A stretch of DNA of 64,000 nucleotides from Diploptera punctata (Eukaryota; Arthropoda; Insecta; Blattodea; Blaberidae): NCBI GenBank assembly GCA_030220185.1, contig JASPKZ010009890.1, positions 52,501 to 116,500 on the forward strand, read 5' to 3'. How positions within the stretch are numbered: position 1 is the stretch's first letter; every line of letters starts with the position of its first letter. The notes below the pieces were generated by a model that was not told the origin of the DNA, made no database searches, and worked only from the letters and a program-made list of their open reading frames with translations. Positions 1 through 13,300 of the stretch are shown here, piece after piece. The translations under genes were made by a program, and so were the position numbers.

Positions 1-196
1 GCTACAGCTCATGTTATAAGTCTGTATTAATTAATTTATATAAAGTATGGTAATTCCTTTTTATATTTGATACTGGAGAGCAAAGGATGGACAATAGTTT
101 GTGGTACAAACACTGGCTATATAAAGATAAAAACTGAAACACTGATACATAATTTTGATGTTATATTTTAAATTAACACTTTCCACAATTGGACAT

Positions 197-343
197 AGTT
201 TTATTTTAGAAAGAAAAATTAATGCTCGGACTGGAACTCGAACCTCGGATCTCTGACTCTATGAGTCAGACTCGGTGTCATACTGATGCATAGAGTCAGA
301 GGTCTGAGGTTCGAGCATTAATTTTTCTTTCTAAAATAAAACT
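197..343. repeat. Palindromic tRNA-derived repeat
   Basis: The arms agttttattttagaaag and ctttctaaaataaaact flank two tRNA-like halves in opposite orientation. Each half has a T-arm/B-box-like segment (ggttcgagc and its complement) and a tctgactctatg segment. The centre is near 270. It resembles the other SINE palindromes in the window (46807-46967, 55200-55321) and ends just before the first LIG4 exon. Confidence 0.7.
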
Positions 344-386
344 GTAACATAAATTTAAGCATATTATGTAAGCAATTGTATTTTAG

Positions 387-542
387 AGCTCCAAGACTGC
401 AGGCAATCTAGCAGGAGATTTTGGAGAAGTGTGCATTTTATATCCTGAAAAAACAGATGTCCAACTGGAGGAACTCTAAATGTTCTACAAGTGAATGAAC
501 ATCTTGACAACATAGCATTGAAACATGCAGATCATGATCCAA
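387..542 (+). CDS. LIG4: LIG4 exon: DNA-binding domain, with frameshift
   Basis: The acceptor is ttttag at 381-386 and the donor gtaagg starts at 543. The first frame reads SSKTAGNLAGDFGEVCILYPEK, matching the AGDF region of the ligase IV DNA-binding domain. After the A6 run at about 448-453 the similarity continues in another frame (RCPTGGTLNVLQVNEHLDN), as if one A were missing. The exon ends in phase 1, which joins correctly to the exon at 14103 (two bases, then GGV...). It is too short and broken to show as a long open frame. A palindromic tRNA-like repeat ends only 44 bases upstream. Confidence 0.8.
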
Positions 543-1294
543 GTAAGGAAAATTATTATTCATTTTCTACAGTGTCTTATGAGGAATGTATTTGGATTTG
601 AACAAACACTTTATATTGCATTCTTGTGAGACGGCCTCTTGAGTATGTCATATTGAATTTTACTTTTCCTTACCACTTTGTCAATTAAGATTCTTTGTAT
701 TATAAATATCAATTGGGTAGATAGATAGATGGAAAGCTCTGCGGCCATCACTTAAGTGTTGGCGGTGAGCGATCCATTTTGGTCCTTCTTAATAGGTAGA
801 ACCCCGGGTTCCTGTAAAATACATTAGCCCCGGTTTAAATTTTGAATTTAATTTTGAAGTTAATTAGCAGAGTGAAGTCGGAAGCGGACCTTTTGGGGTT
901 CTATTCCAGCATTTGCTCTTTGGATTGAGGGAAACCGCTTAAAACCTCAATCGGAATAGTCGATCACGCGGGATCTTGCCAAGTTTGGCTTTCGGATGAC
1001 TATATTGGGAGGGCATCCAGGCTTCTCTTTATTTAAATATAATGTGCGTACATTTCAGATTATTACAATTAATCATACAATTATGGTAACGTGCATTTTT
1101 AAATTTTTTTTGTATTCTTCAGTTGTTGCTGTTCTATCTGTAGTTGTCAGGTGATGTCAGTTTCTCTGGAACTGGTGGGATGAACCTGTAGCAGTAAGAT
1201 TAGTTATTAGTTTTTAATTTGTTGTGTTAATATATTTTATTAATGTACATTATATGCTAATGTTGTAATTGTATTTGAATAATTGTGTAATGTG

Positions 1295-1331
<37 letters not shown>

Positions 1332-4300
1332 CCTATCAGCTTTCACTGGTCAAGTGTTGTCCAGGATCCATTTTGGACGCTTGTGTTTGTTGTTGGCTGT
1401 TTCATAGGTTCCCAGCGATGCCACGAGTGGATTATCATGGCCTACACATGTATTATAAAATTTAAGAGCCATGCGTTTAATATACTCCTCGATTGTTTCT
1501 ATACCCGTTTGATCGTGTAATATGTCAACTGGTGTTACACGCGGTAGTTTTGTAATCATATATAATAATTTGTTTTGAAAAACTTGCAGTTTCTTTATGT
1601 GAGTTCTAGCGGCGTGTCCCATATGGGGCTTGTGTACGTGAGTACTGGCCTTAATAGTGCCTTGTAGATTGTTAGCCCTGTGTTTATTCGAATTTGTTAT
1701 GGTTATTTAAATAGGGTATAGCAGCTTCAATGTCCCATACGCTTTGCCTAAGGTATTTTGGATATGTTGTTTAAACAGTAGTTTTTTGTCGAGTGTTACA
1801 CCTAAATAAATGGCTTCGTTTTTCCACTCGATATTGTGTCCATAAAGACTTAATTGTGGGGGCATGTATCGATATTGAGAATACCTTTTTGTATAAAGAA
1901 CTGCTTGGCATTTATCTACGTTTATTTTTATTCTCCATTTTTCCAACCATGGTTCGAGAATATTAAGATTATTTGAATCTGTCTAGACGCGTGTATTGGT
2001 CGGGAGGATTGACTAGTGATTAGAGTGTCATCTGCATACATATATAGATGAGTATTGTTATGTCTATTGTCATGTGGAATATCATTTATGTATATATTGA
2101 AAAGTGTAGGTCCTAGAATACTGCCTTGTGGCACTCCACTATAGACGGGCCGCAGGGCGGATTTTGAGTTATGGAAAGCAACTTCGAATTGCCTATTGTT
2201 TATATATTTAGCTATTAAATGAATTATTCCGTCATCTAATCCTGTTTCGACCATTTTCCGTAGTAGGCCGTGATGCCACACTCTGTCGAAGGCTTGTTTT
2301 ATATCTAAGTATAATCCAATCGTGACACGATTTTCGTTGAACCCTCTAGTGATATGTTCAACAAGTCTCATTAGCTGGGTTACTGTGCTATGTTTTGGAC
2401 GGAATCTGTTCTGTTCATCCCGAATTCATTTAATTGTTTTAGATTGTGATTAAGGCGCTTACATATAATTTTTTCAGATACCTTACTCATTGTGTTTAAT
2501 AATGTTATCGGGCGATAATTTCCTGGTTCTCTAGGATTTTTTCCAGGTTTGGGGAATAATATTATACGCCCAGTTTTCCATGTTTTTGGGAAATACTTCA
2601 TTTCGAACATAGCATTTATTATTTTTGCTAAAAATGCATATCCGATGTTGGGTAATTGTTTCAGCACTATGTTTTGTATGCCATCAGGGCCAGGTGCTTT
2701 TCTATCGGGAAGGTGATTTATTAGCCATTTGACTTCTGAGACATTTGTTTTTCTGATTTGTTTATTGGGTATTCTATTTAGAAATTCTTGGACCATTGTT
2801 TCCGTTTCCCTTGTAAATTGCGGGTATTCGGAGGGTCATGTGGTACAAAGGTTCGCTCCAGATGATTTGCAAATGCTTCCGCTTTTTCCTGATCTGTGAC
2901 GGCTTTCCGTTAGGCAAGATGAGAGGGGGATATGTATCCGCTTGTGTGTTACTTTTTTAACCATGTTCCATGTTCTCGGCATTGTCCTTAGTATCTAGAC
3001 TGCCGATTACATTTTCCTAGGTGTCTGACACGAATGTTTGTATAGCAACCTTGATTCTTTGTTGCAGATCATTCATTTCTTGCCTGTATTGCAAGTTATT
3101 GTGATGCCTTTGCCATTTTCTTCTTGCATCGTTCCTTTGCCTAATTAGGCGTAGGATATGATCTGGGAGATACGGCTGGTTGGTTCTAAGATTTTTTTGG
3201 AATATTAGTGTTAATAGCCGTATTTATGCTATTGTTAGGCTGTCTACCCCCGTGTCAATATCATTAGGCGTGTTTAATGGTCGATCTTGTAATGAATTTT
3301 CAATATCTATTTTTAATTGGGTCCAGTTTGCTAATTTGTAATTCGGGATTTGTCTTGTTTGAACTCTGCTTGGTCTACCTCTTAGTGTAAGGCGCACTGG
3401 GAGGTGGTCTGATTGGAGGTTATTTTCTACCGTGATATCACAGGGAATGTTAATATTTTTCATTAAAGCGATATCAAGAATATCTGGGTCGAAAATGTAT
3501 GTTATTAGGGTAGTGAGTGGGCTTATCTGTGCCAGGATTTGAAAGCTCCTATTGGAGTCGTAAAAAAATCCCCTGTGTTTGTTGCCGGCCCTATTACTTG
3601 TTCTGCAGCCCCAATCAGTATGCTTGGCATTTAAATCGCCAGCTAGTATTATATTGTTATTTGTTCCTATCAGATTTTCTATATCATTTATGTCTATATC
3701 TCCTGGAGGATTATAAGTACAAATTAGTGTTACCGTATGGCGGCCAATTTTAAGTCCAATGGCTACGCATTCCGTCCTATTGTGATGGGTAAGTCGACTA
3801 GGTTATGTTTGACGGTTTTATGTACCAAGATGGCCACACCACCGCCTTGTCTATTGTTTCTATCCAACCTATATGTTGAATAGTTTCTGTTGTTGAATTT
3901 TTCTCTATCCGTGAGGTGAGTTTCCGTTATTAGTGCTATGGGAATTTTATTTTTGTTTAAATAGTGTAGTAGTTCTGCTTTTTTATACGGATGCCTTGAG
4001 CATTCCAGAATAGGATCCCAGTTCCCCTACTACCCATGATCAGTAGAAGTTCAATAGGGTGCTGACAAAGCGTGCAGCTACGTGTGGGCAATACCCTAAG
4101 GGTGGGCTCTCTCCTCAGCGTTGTCATATGCATCGTCTAGTGCATCAAATACCGCCGAGATGAGACCATCCTCGTGTATTGAGTGACTCTCACTCCTGTC
4201 GTCTGGTACGTTGTTAGCGTTCCCGACGATCTGGGGAGTGGACTATCACTATGTTGGTTATTGATTGGTTCAGTAGGACCTTTACTATACTGTATCCTGG

Positions 4301-7300
4301 CTTCCCACATCTTCCGCTGCTCCAGGAATCTGTTCCGCTCCTCTCGCAACTTTTGCCACTCGGCTCTAAGTTGCTGAGTTTGCCTAGAAAGCAGTTCCTG
4401 TTGTTTATCAATTGGGTCAACCCTAACATATTATCATTAGTTGAGATCAATTTTTATTTGAAGAAAAAAAATGTACACCTGAATCAGAATTCAAACCTGA
4501 TGTCTCTGGTTCTGTATACCAGTGCTCAAAAACACTGAGCTACCAGGCTTCCGATTCAAATGCATATTAATTCTCTCCTTTATATGAATTCCCGCATGCC
4601 AAGGCTATGAACTTTCCGTTCTGCATGCCATCTGCAGCTTCTTTAATAAGATTTTATTGGAAACTAGCTAAGTCCCATAGTCTGCGCCAAGGATCTTGCT
4701 AACCCACTCGGCTATGTCGCGGGGCTCGTTTATCAATGAAAGACAAAAATGGTTATGTGAATTATCCGTAAGAGATAAACATATGCTGTCGCCAGGACTT
4801 TTTGCAGAGCTTTCCGGAAATATTACAATTCTGTGTACATTAATTTGTGTATTTCTTATGTGTTTAGGCAGCATAGGCCATTTAAGTGTCCAAAGAGGTA
4901 CTTTTTTCATTGTTTCCACTACAAAGAGCGGATTTTTAGGGTGTAGGAGTTGAGTATCAACAACTCTGTTATTAGCCTATATTCATCACAGGACTCTCCT
5001 GAACATATTGCAAAAAACCCCATGACAATCGGATCAACGGTTATGGTGTGCAAAATAAAGTACAAAAACAAACAAACATTAATTTTTATATATAAGTTTA
5101 ACACCATATTATAGTTACAACTAAATTTTCTTCATGAAAATAATATTTGTGTAGAACATCAACGATCTCCCACCAGCTATATCAAACACAGAAGAATAAA
5201 AACAGTCTTTTTTGCAGATGACATGATTATGTGGACATCTTCCTCACAAATAGAAAAATCTAAATTTTCTATGGAAAAGACTCTTAACCAATTATCCAAT
5301 CGGATAAAGGAACACATGAGAGCATATAACAGAAATTTAGAATGTTCAAAATGTGCTAGCCACCTATTCCAATTTAATCATTGTTTCGATCCAAATTTTG
5401 AAATTTTACATGTTTGTGATAAGGGTAACAAGTTGGATCTTTTGGAGGCTGTAGAGATAAATAAATTGAAGAGTAGTAACAGACTGTTAAATTCTCAACT
5501 TGATTTGAATGAATCCCTTTGTTAAATTAAAAAAATTTAAATAAATATTGTTGTATTGTTGCTTAGATCAGTTGATATGTAATAACACCCCCCCAGGAGC
5601 TATCACCTTGACGTGGTGGGGGGGGCTTAGTACCCGATGAACCAGACGACCCTACTGGGGAAGATTGACTTAGGTTAATCTTGCTGGTGGGTAAGAGGCG
5701 AGGGGAACTAAGTATAGCTCACAACGAGGGAATGGCGTCTGTATCCATATTGGGCGGCCATATCTTCGTCAAGTCTTCAACGGTCAACAGGGCGACAAGG
5801 AATAGCACAGCTAAACTTGTAGGGCTTGAAGAGCGGAAGAAGCAGCTCTCTCTTGGGGAGTGGATACCCAGAGGAGCATGTTTGGAGGCTCAGAGGAAGC
5901 AGCCCTTCCACCATCCTTGTCCTGCGAAGCGCTCATAACGCTTCCAGGAGACATTCATCTTACTGAGAAGCTTCATGGAAATCAGCCGGATTGTCATAAA
6001 AGGAACCCGACCCAAGCAAGATAAAAGGATACGATTTGGAATAAAGGACATTTTGAAATTAGGAAATTGGAAAGTAAGGGGAATAAATACAAAAAAAGAA
6101 GAATTAGAAAGAGAATTAAAGAAAAAAGAAATAAATATAGCAACAATAACAGAAACAAAAAAGAAACTAAAAGGAACAAAGGACTTAAAACACTATACTA
6201 TGTTGTATAGCGGAGTAGAACTGACAACAAGAGCGCAGTGTGGAGTAGCAATTTTAATAGATGAAAAACGGAAGAACAAATTGAATAGCTATGAGTTTAT
6301 AAATGAAAGAATCCTGATAGTCAAATTTAAAATTCGAAAGAGGATAATGATGATAATTGCTGCGTATGCCCCAGAGGAAGGTAAGAAAGAAGAAACAAAA
6401 TTTTTTTTATAAAACATTACAAACATTAGTTGATAAATATACAAAATATCATCATCTAATAATAAGTGGAGACTTAAATGCCAGAGTAGGCAATGTCCCT
6501 ATACCTAATGTAATAGGATATAATGGAGAAAAATAACAATAAATGATAATGGACAGGATTTGAGACAATTTTCAACCTATATTCAATTAAAAATAATGAA
6601 TACCTATTTCCGAAAAAAGGACATACATAAATATACAAGAAGTGGATATAACTCAAGATCAATAATTGACTATTTAATCGTAAAACAACAAGCTAGGAGC
6701 CTTGGTAACAGATGTGAGAGTACATAGAGGCAGCGATATATACTCTGATCACTCTCTCGTGATAAGTAAAATAAACATAATAGCTAAATGGAGGAAAAAT
6801 AACATAAAGAATGAAAGAAACCAAGAAGAAGTATATAAAGTATATTTATTACAAGATCAAAGTATTAGACAACATTATGAAAGCAGAATGAATAAATATA
6901 TATCAGAGATAGCGACATCAGAAGATATAAATATTGAATGGGAAAATATATCAAATGTAATACATAAAACAGCAAATGAGATATTAGGAAAGAAAAAATA
7001 GAATAAGAAATAGGAAGGGCTTGAGAATTTGGAATGCGAATATAAAAAATGCAGTGAATGAAAAACAAAAAGCATATCATACATACTTACAACTGAAAAC
7101 AGAAGAATCTTACGAAGAATATAAAATGAAAAGGAGAATTGCTAAAAGCATTATAAGAAAAGCCCATCAGGAGTCATGGGATAAATTTATAAGCTCAGTA
7201 GAACATGATATGTATGGAAGACAAGAAATAGGTTATAAATTAGTGAAACATCTAAATCAGACTGAGAAAGATTCTGCGAGATTGAATATAATCCCAGAAC

Positions 7301-10300
7301 AAGAATGGATACAACATTATGAAAAACTTTGGAAAAAGGAGGAAATTGAAGGAAAAGAGAACAACGAGGAAGAAATAAAAGTGGAAAATATTGATGTAAT
7401 AGACATAAATGAATTAGAAATGGCTCTGAAAACCACTAAGAATAGGAAAGCAACAGGATTAGATAATATAAATATGGAGTTAGTCAAATATAGTGGAATA
7501 TTGTGTAAACTACGAATACTTCATCTAATTAATATATGTTGGCAGACCTATGGGATTCCAACCACTTGGAAAACAGCAATTGTGAAGAATATATTCAAAA
7601 GAGGAGACCGGAGAAATTGCGAGAATTACAGAGGGATTAGCTTAATGAATACTGGCTACAAGATATATACGAAAATAATAAATAATAGATTGAGAAACAT
7701 AACAGAAGTAATAATAAGTGAAAATCAAAGTGGATTCAGAAAGGGAAGGTCATGTATAGACAATGTCTTTACACTGAAACAACTCATAGAAAAGAGAAGA
7801 GAACATAACTTAGAAACTCACATAGGATTTATAGATTTGGATAAGGCCTTCGATCGAGTAAACAGACAAAAATTATGGGAAATATTACGAATGAAAGGAT
7901 ACCCGCTATGCCTTGTTGAAACAATAAAGAAATTATATGAAGACACAAATATAATTATAGATACCGGATTCAAAAGAACAGATACAATCAAAACAAATAC
8001 TGGATTACGACAAGGATGTAGTTTATCACCCACTTTGTTTAATATATATATAGACGATATTTTAAATAAATGGAAAGTTTTAGTGAATCCAGGAATAAGA
8101 ATGGATAATAAAGTGTGCATAAATAATCTTCTATTTGCTGACGATGTAATCATAATACAGAAAAATGAAGACGACTTACAGAAATCAATGCATGCATTAA
8201 ATGAAATATGTAAATTATACGATCTAAAGATTTCTGTAAGGAAAACGAAGACCATGGCTTTTAGAGGAAGAGATCCAGTGAGATCCAAAATTATTTTAGA
8301 AAATCAAAGTATAGAACAGGTGTCTAGTTTCAAATATTTGGGCTGTGATGTTGGCTACAATGTGGAAAGAGATATTGACTCCAAAATAAATAAATTTCAG
8401 ACGGTGTGTGGAACAATACAGAGAACATTCAAAAATAAAATTAGAAAAGAAACCAAGATAAAAATGTATAATGTTATGGCGGTTCCCACAATATTGTATG
8501 GATGTGAAACTTGGGCTCCAGTGAAAAAACAGAAGGATAGAATACAGACGGCGGAGATGAGGTTCCTAAGACAAGTAAAAGGATGTACAAGACTTGATAG
8601 AATAAGAAATGAGGATATAAGAGAAGAATTGAAAGTACAGCATTTATTGGATAAGGTCACGAATTACAGACAGAAATGGATTGATCATATGAATGGAATG
8701 AGTAAGGAGAGATATCCATTGTTAGCAAGAAATTATCAAGCAAGAGGAAGACGTGATGTTGGAAGACCTAGAAGACGTTGGGCTGATGCATTATGAAGTC
8801 AGAACGGGCAATTGCCTAATCCCTGGAGTGATGATGATGATGTAATAACACAATTCATAATTTGTTAACATGTCTGAAGAAGGTACAGTGTGTACCGAAA
8901 CAGCTGTCACTAAATTATATAATAAATATGAGAATCAAATAAAAACTATGTTTATTTTTGTTTTAATGATGTTTATGATGACAGAATGTTGGCTACAATA
9001 TTAGTTGAAATTTCAAAATGCTGTCATACTCTCTGATTCTAAGGCAGCAATATATGCAATAAATTCACACAAAATGAAGTCAATACAAATTAAAGAGTGC
9101 TACAAAATGATTCAACAACTCCAAAAACTACAGAAAAGAATTCAATTGCAATGGATACCTGCACGTTGTGGAATTGCTGGAAATGACACTGCTGATTTTC
9201 TTGCCAAAAAAAGGCTCCAATTTAATTCAGAATACTACTAAAAGCTTACCTTTCACATCCATAAAAAGAATAATTAAAAACAAATATAAAATCAAACAAA
9301 ACCAAGACCTATGTAATAAAGCCAAAGACAAAAAAAATAGAATATTTTAGTAAAGAAGCCAGATATTATTCCAGAAATTCCACATAAAACTACAGTAGCA
9401 AAATTTAGACTGCTTACAGAACATGACTATTTGGCCAAACATTTATATAAAATAGGAATCTACACGAATCCAAATTGTCCTCTATGCAATAAAGACGAAG
9501 AAATGAATGAAGAAACACCTACAAACCTGTGAAGTATATACCTGTTGGATCCACCATAGAGAAATATTGGAGAGCAAGAACGCTAATGGCTTCGGTGCCA
9601 AGGCCCAGCGTTTGAAAACAACAACATATTGGTGAACCTGTGGATGAAAGTATTGAAGTCATATTCAGTTTTAATATTTTTTTTTATTCAATGCCACCAT
9701 ATTGTCATTTTGACATTCTGGTATTCTCTCCTGGCATGGCATTATTGTAACCCACTTCTGGGATTGGGGCATGTGGAAGGCAGAATTATGCTGCCCCAAT
9801 GATATATGATAGGTAATGATGTGCCAGGAGAGGCCTTAATCCTAAACTTAATGAATATGTTAATGATGATGATGGCCAGATGATGTTCGGGAACCATTTT
9901 GGCCTTAAAGTTCCCGATGTTTGTCTTACAGGTGAGAAAAACTCCCAAAAAAAAACTTCACCCAGGAAACTTGTCCCGACTGGGGATCAAAGCTGGGCCT
10001 GTTGCGTGACAAAGCAGTATTCTTCCTCAAGGCCACAGCAGTGACTGTATTAATATTACATAATGTGCATTTATGACAATTAATGACTTACTTTTTCTAA
10101 TAGTACATTGTCGTTGTGCCTGCAAAACCGGCTATGTGCATTTTTTGATGAAAATGAGTTATTTACACCAAAATAAGCTAGAAACAGGCTAGAATTGTCC
10201 CTCAAAACTGTGTATGTGAATCTTTCTAAGTCGAGCTTGTACAGATGATTAAGCAAATTTGGCTATGTGTTGCTACTGGAAACTGTTCCTGCAAAATCGG

Positions 10301-13300
10301 TTATGTGATTCAGACCAGGAAAGTGATGCACATAGCCGATTTGACTTATTTATGTTGCTCTTTTTTGTGCACATAGCTGATTATGGATGATCTTTTAAAT
10401 ATTTATTATACTGCTGTACAGTGAAAGAAAACCTTTTTTATTCACGAAGTTCTAATTCAGTACACAATTGACAAGTTGTATCATATATTTTTACCGTATT
10501 ACAAATTATTAATAACTACACCAACACTGAATACATTATATTGTTATACATTAAAAGAAAACTATTTTATATAGCAATACTAATGCACAACATAATATTA
10601 GTCTATGCATGAAAATGTATTATACCGTTCGAAAAACTACAGTTCAGTGATATTTTAGATCATCATAGAAAATATGGTATTCCTTATTCATAAACACTTT
10701 CAGAGCGTGAAGACTTAGAAATTTTCTTTGTCTAATTTTAGAGGTTCATGATAGAGATTTTGAGGATCAGTCTCATTTATTCTCTGTCTTCGTTGTGGAA
10801 GTGGCTGTCATTCATTCCAGTGGTTGACTTTGTAGGACACCTCCCATTCTGTGTAGAGTAGACCTCTTATGTCTGTGACGGTAGGATCACCTGTTTTCTT
10901 TCCTGGTCTTATTGATGCAAAATTATGTGGAAGGGCTTTTAAAATTTTTGAAAAATAAATAATCCAAATGGTTTATTACATATGGATGGGCACCTTTCTT
11001 CTTATATTTGAAGAGAAAAATTTTCGCCTAGGCCGAGACTCGAACCTGGGACCTTTGGCTTGCCGGGCCAGATGCTCTACCAACTGAGCTACCGAGGCGA
11101 GTTACGATGTAGATGCAAATTTTTCTCTTATGTACATTGTAATTCCCTCTCGCCAAATGCTTTTGAAACCATTGCTTCTATCTTTGCAAATGTATATAAG
11201 AGAAAAATTTGCATCTAGATCGTAACTCGCCTCGGTAGCTCAGTTGGTAGAGCATTTGGCCTGGCAAGCCAAAGGTCCCGGGTTCGAGTCTCGGTCTAAG
11301 CGAAAATTTTTCTCTTCAAATATAATTTATCTTTCAGTGAGAAATGTTAAATCAATAATAAAAACATCATTAGAAGCCTTACTAGCTTTATAAAGTAATG
11401 TTAAATTCCCAATAAATGTCTTCTTAACTAAGAAGCCGCCATTTGCAAAGATAGAAGCAATGGTTTCAAAAGCATTTGGCGAGAGGGAATTACAACGTAT
11501 ATAAGAGAAAAATTTGCATCTAGATCATAACTCGCCTCGGTAGCTCAGTTGGTAGAGCATTTGGCCCGGCAAGCCAAAGGTCCCGGTTTCGAGTCTCGGT
11601 CTAGGCGAAAATTTTTCTCTTCAAATATAATTTATCTTTCAGTGAGAAATGTTAAATCAATAATAAAAACCTTTCTTCTTGTTTCTTGCTTCCTCCATCC
11701 TGCTGACATAGTGTGCAGGGGTGTAAATTGGCAGGTTAAACAGCTGCTCTAATGCTGAATGGACACTATCAACTTCCATCGTTGTGTATCCCTTCTCCAG
11801 GATAATTTGTTCAATTTGAACCTCAAATTTTTGTGATGTGTCTGTCAAAGCACTTGCCAAGGTTTTATGTTTGTTCTGGTATAGACAACCATCGGATATC
11901 AGAATAATCTTCTCATATGTGGAATATTTCTCTATGAAATCAACAATGCAGGTTGTGAATTCGTTGGCTGTTACTCTTCCTTCTCCCTCGTGCCACACAT
12001 ATATCTTTTGTATTACAAATGTAAATTCTAAAAATTGTGCACTTGAATTTTTGACTGTAGTATTGTTTAGAAACCATTAACTTTGGGCACAATAGAATAC
12101 TTTGAACATCCATTGTAGCCACAAGGACACTATCAGATGCTGAAGAAATGGCTTCTTCTTTTGCCTGACATGCATCTTTTTCTTCTGGATATGCATCTTG
12201 TAATCTTCTTCTTTAAGGTTACCTTCTTTGTATGCAATGTAGCTGTCACACTGGTCTTTCCTAGGTTTGTAGATGGAGATTTTGCTGACTTTCTAGAATT
12301 TCACAATTTTTTTCTCTCCACAGATTCATTTCCTGTTTCCTCACACCGTTCCTTATAAATATGATGCATGTGATTATAAGATCTAAATTCAGAATCAACA
12401 TATACACGTGAACTACTTGCTCTGCAGTAATGACTGGGATCTTTCGGAATCAACTCTATCTATTTACGGAGTCTGATTTTAACAATTTCCGCTCTTATGA
12501 TGACTCTTGTAATATTTTCCTCTTCCCATTCTCCATAATCTCAATTTTAGATTCTTCACTGCTGTTGATTTCATTATTGTTTATTTTTTTAATGAAAATT
12601 TTGATCCACTTGTTAAAAACAGTTTTTTTTTCAGTCCTGTGGTAGACAGAAGAAAATCACAAGAGACTAACTTTTTATCCATTTTCTAATGGTATATAAC
12701 AATCATAAACATACTGCTTGATAGAATTGTCTCCTTCTTTATCTTTTCTTCTTCTAATAACTGGCCGAAAGTTCACTAGTTCATTAATATGCACATTTTT
12801 CTCTTCTCACGAATTAAAAGTCCAAAAGTGTTTTATGTGCCATTTTTCGTACATTTTCGTCAACTTTATGACACATGAAACTTTTTTCACCTGTTTTCTT
12901 CCATTGTGTGAACAGGCCTAGGGTAGAAGTTTCCTCTCCTCACATTCTCTAATTTTGTAAGCATTGCCTTCCTTTTTTTTCTTAGCTCCCTATTTTCTGC
13001 TCTGGTATATTTTTTCTTTCCAAAATAACTATCAGTTTCTTTGTTTACATTTTCACTAGGGACATCCATATAAATCTCATTGTTTAAGTATTCAATGCCC
13101 ATATCATTTTCTGCGATAGCTGATAATGAATTCAGGGCCTCAGTGGAAATTAGAACGTCATAAAACTATGCCAACCGATTTTGTCTTAACTTGCATTGAT
13201 GAAGTCATATCAATTGGGGGGAGTTATTGCACTCGCAATGTCTATTGCTATCCTATTTATTCTTCCTTTCTTTAATTACAACTTCTGAGGAATCCAATTC

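Noticed and set aside
1269..1520. Open frame with repeated Cys-Val
   Set aside because: It translates the (TG)n microsatellite and the 3' end of the Jockey-like LINE in antisense.
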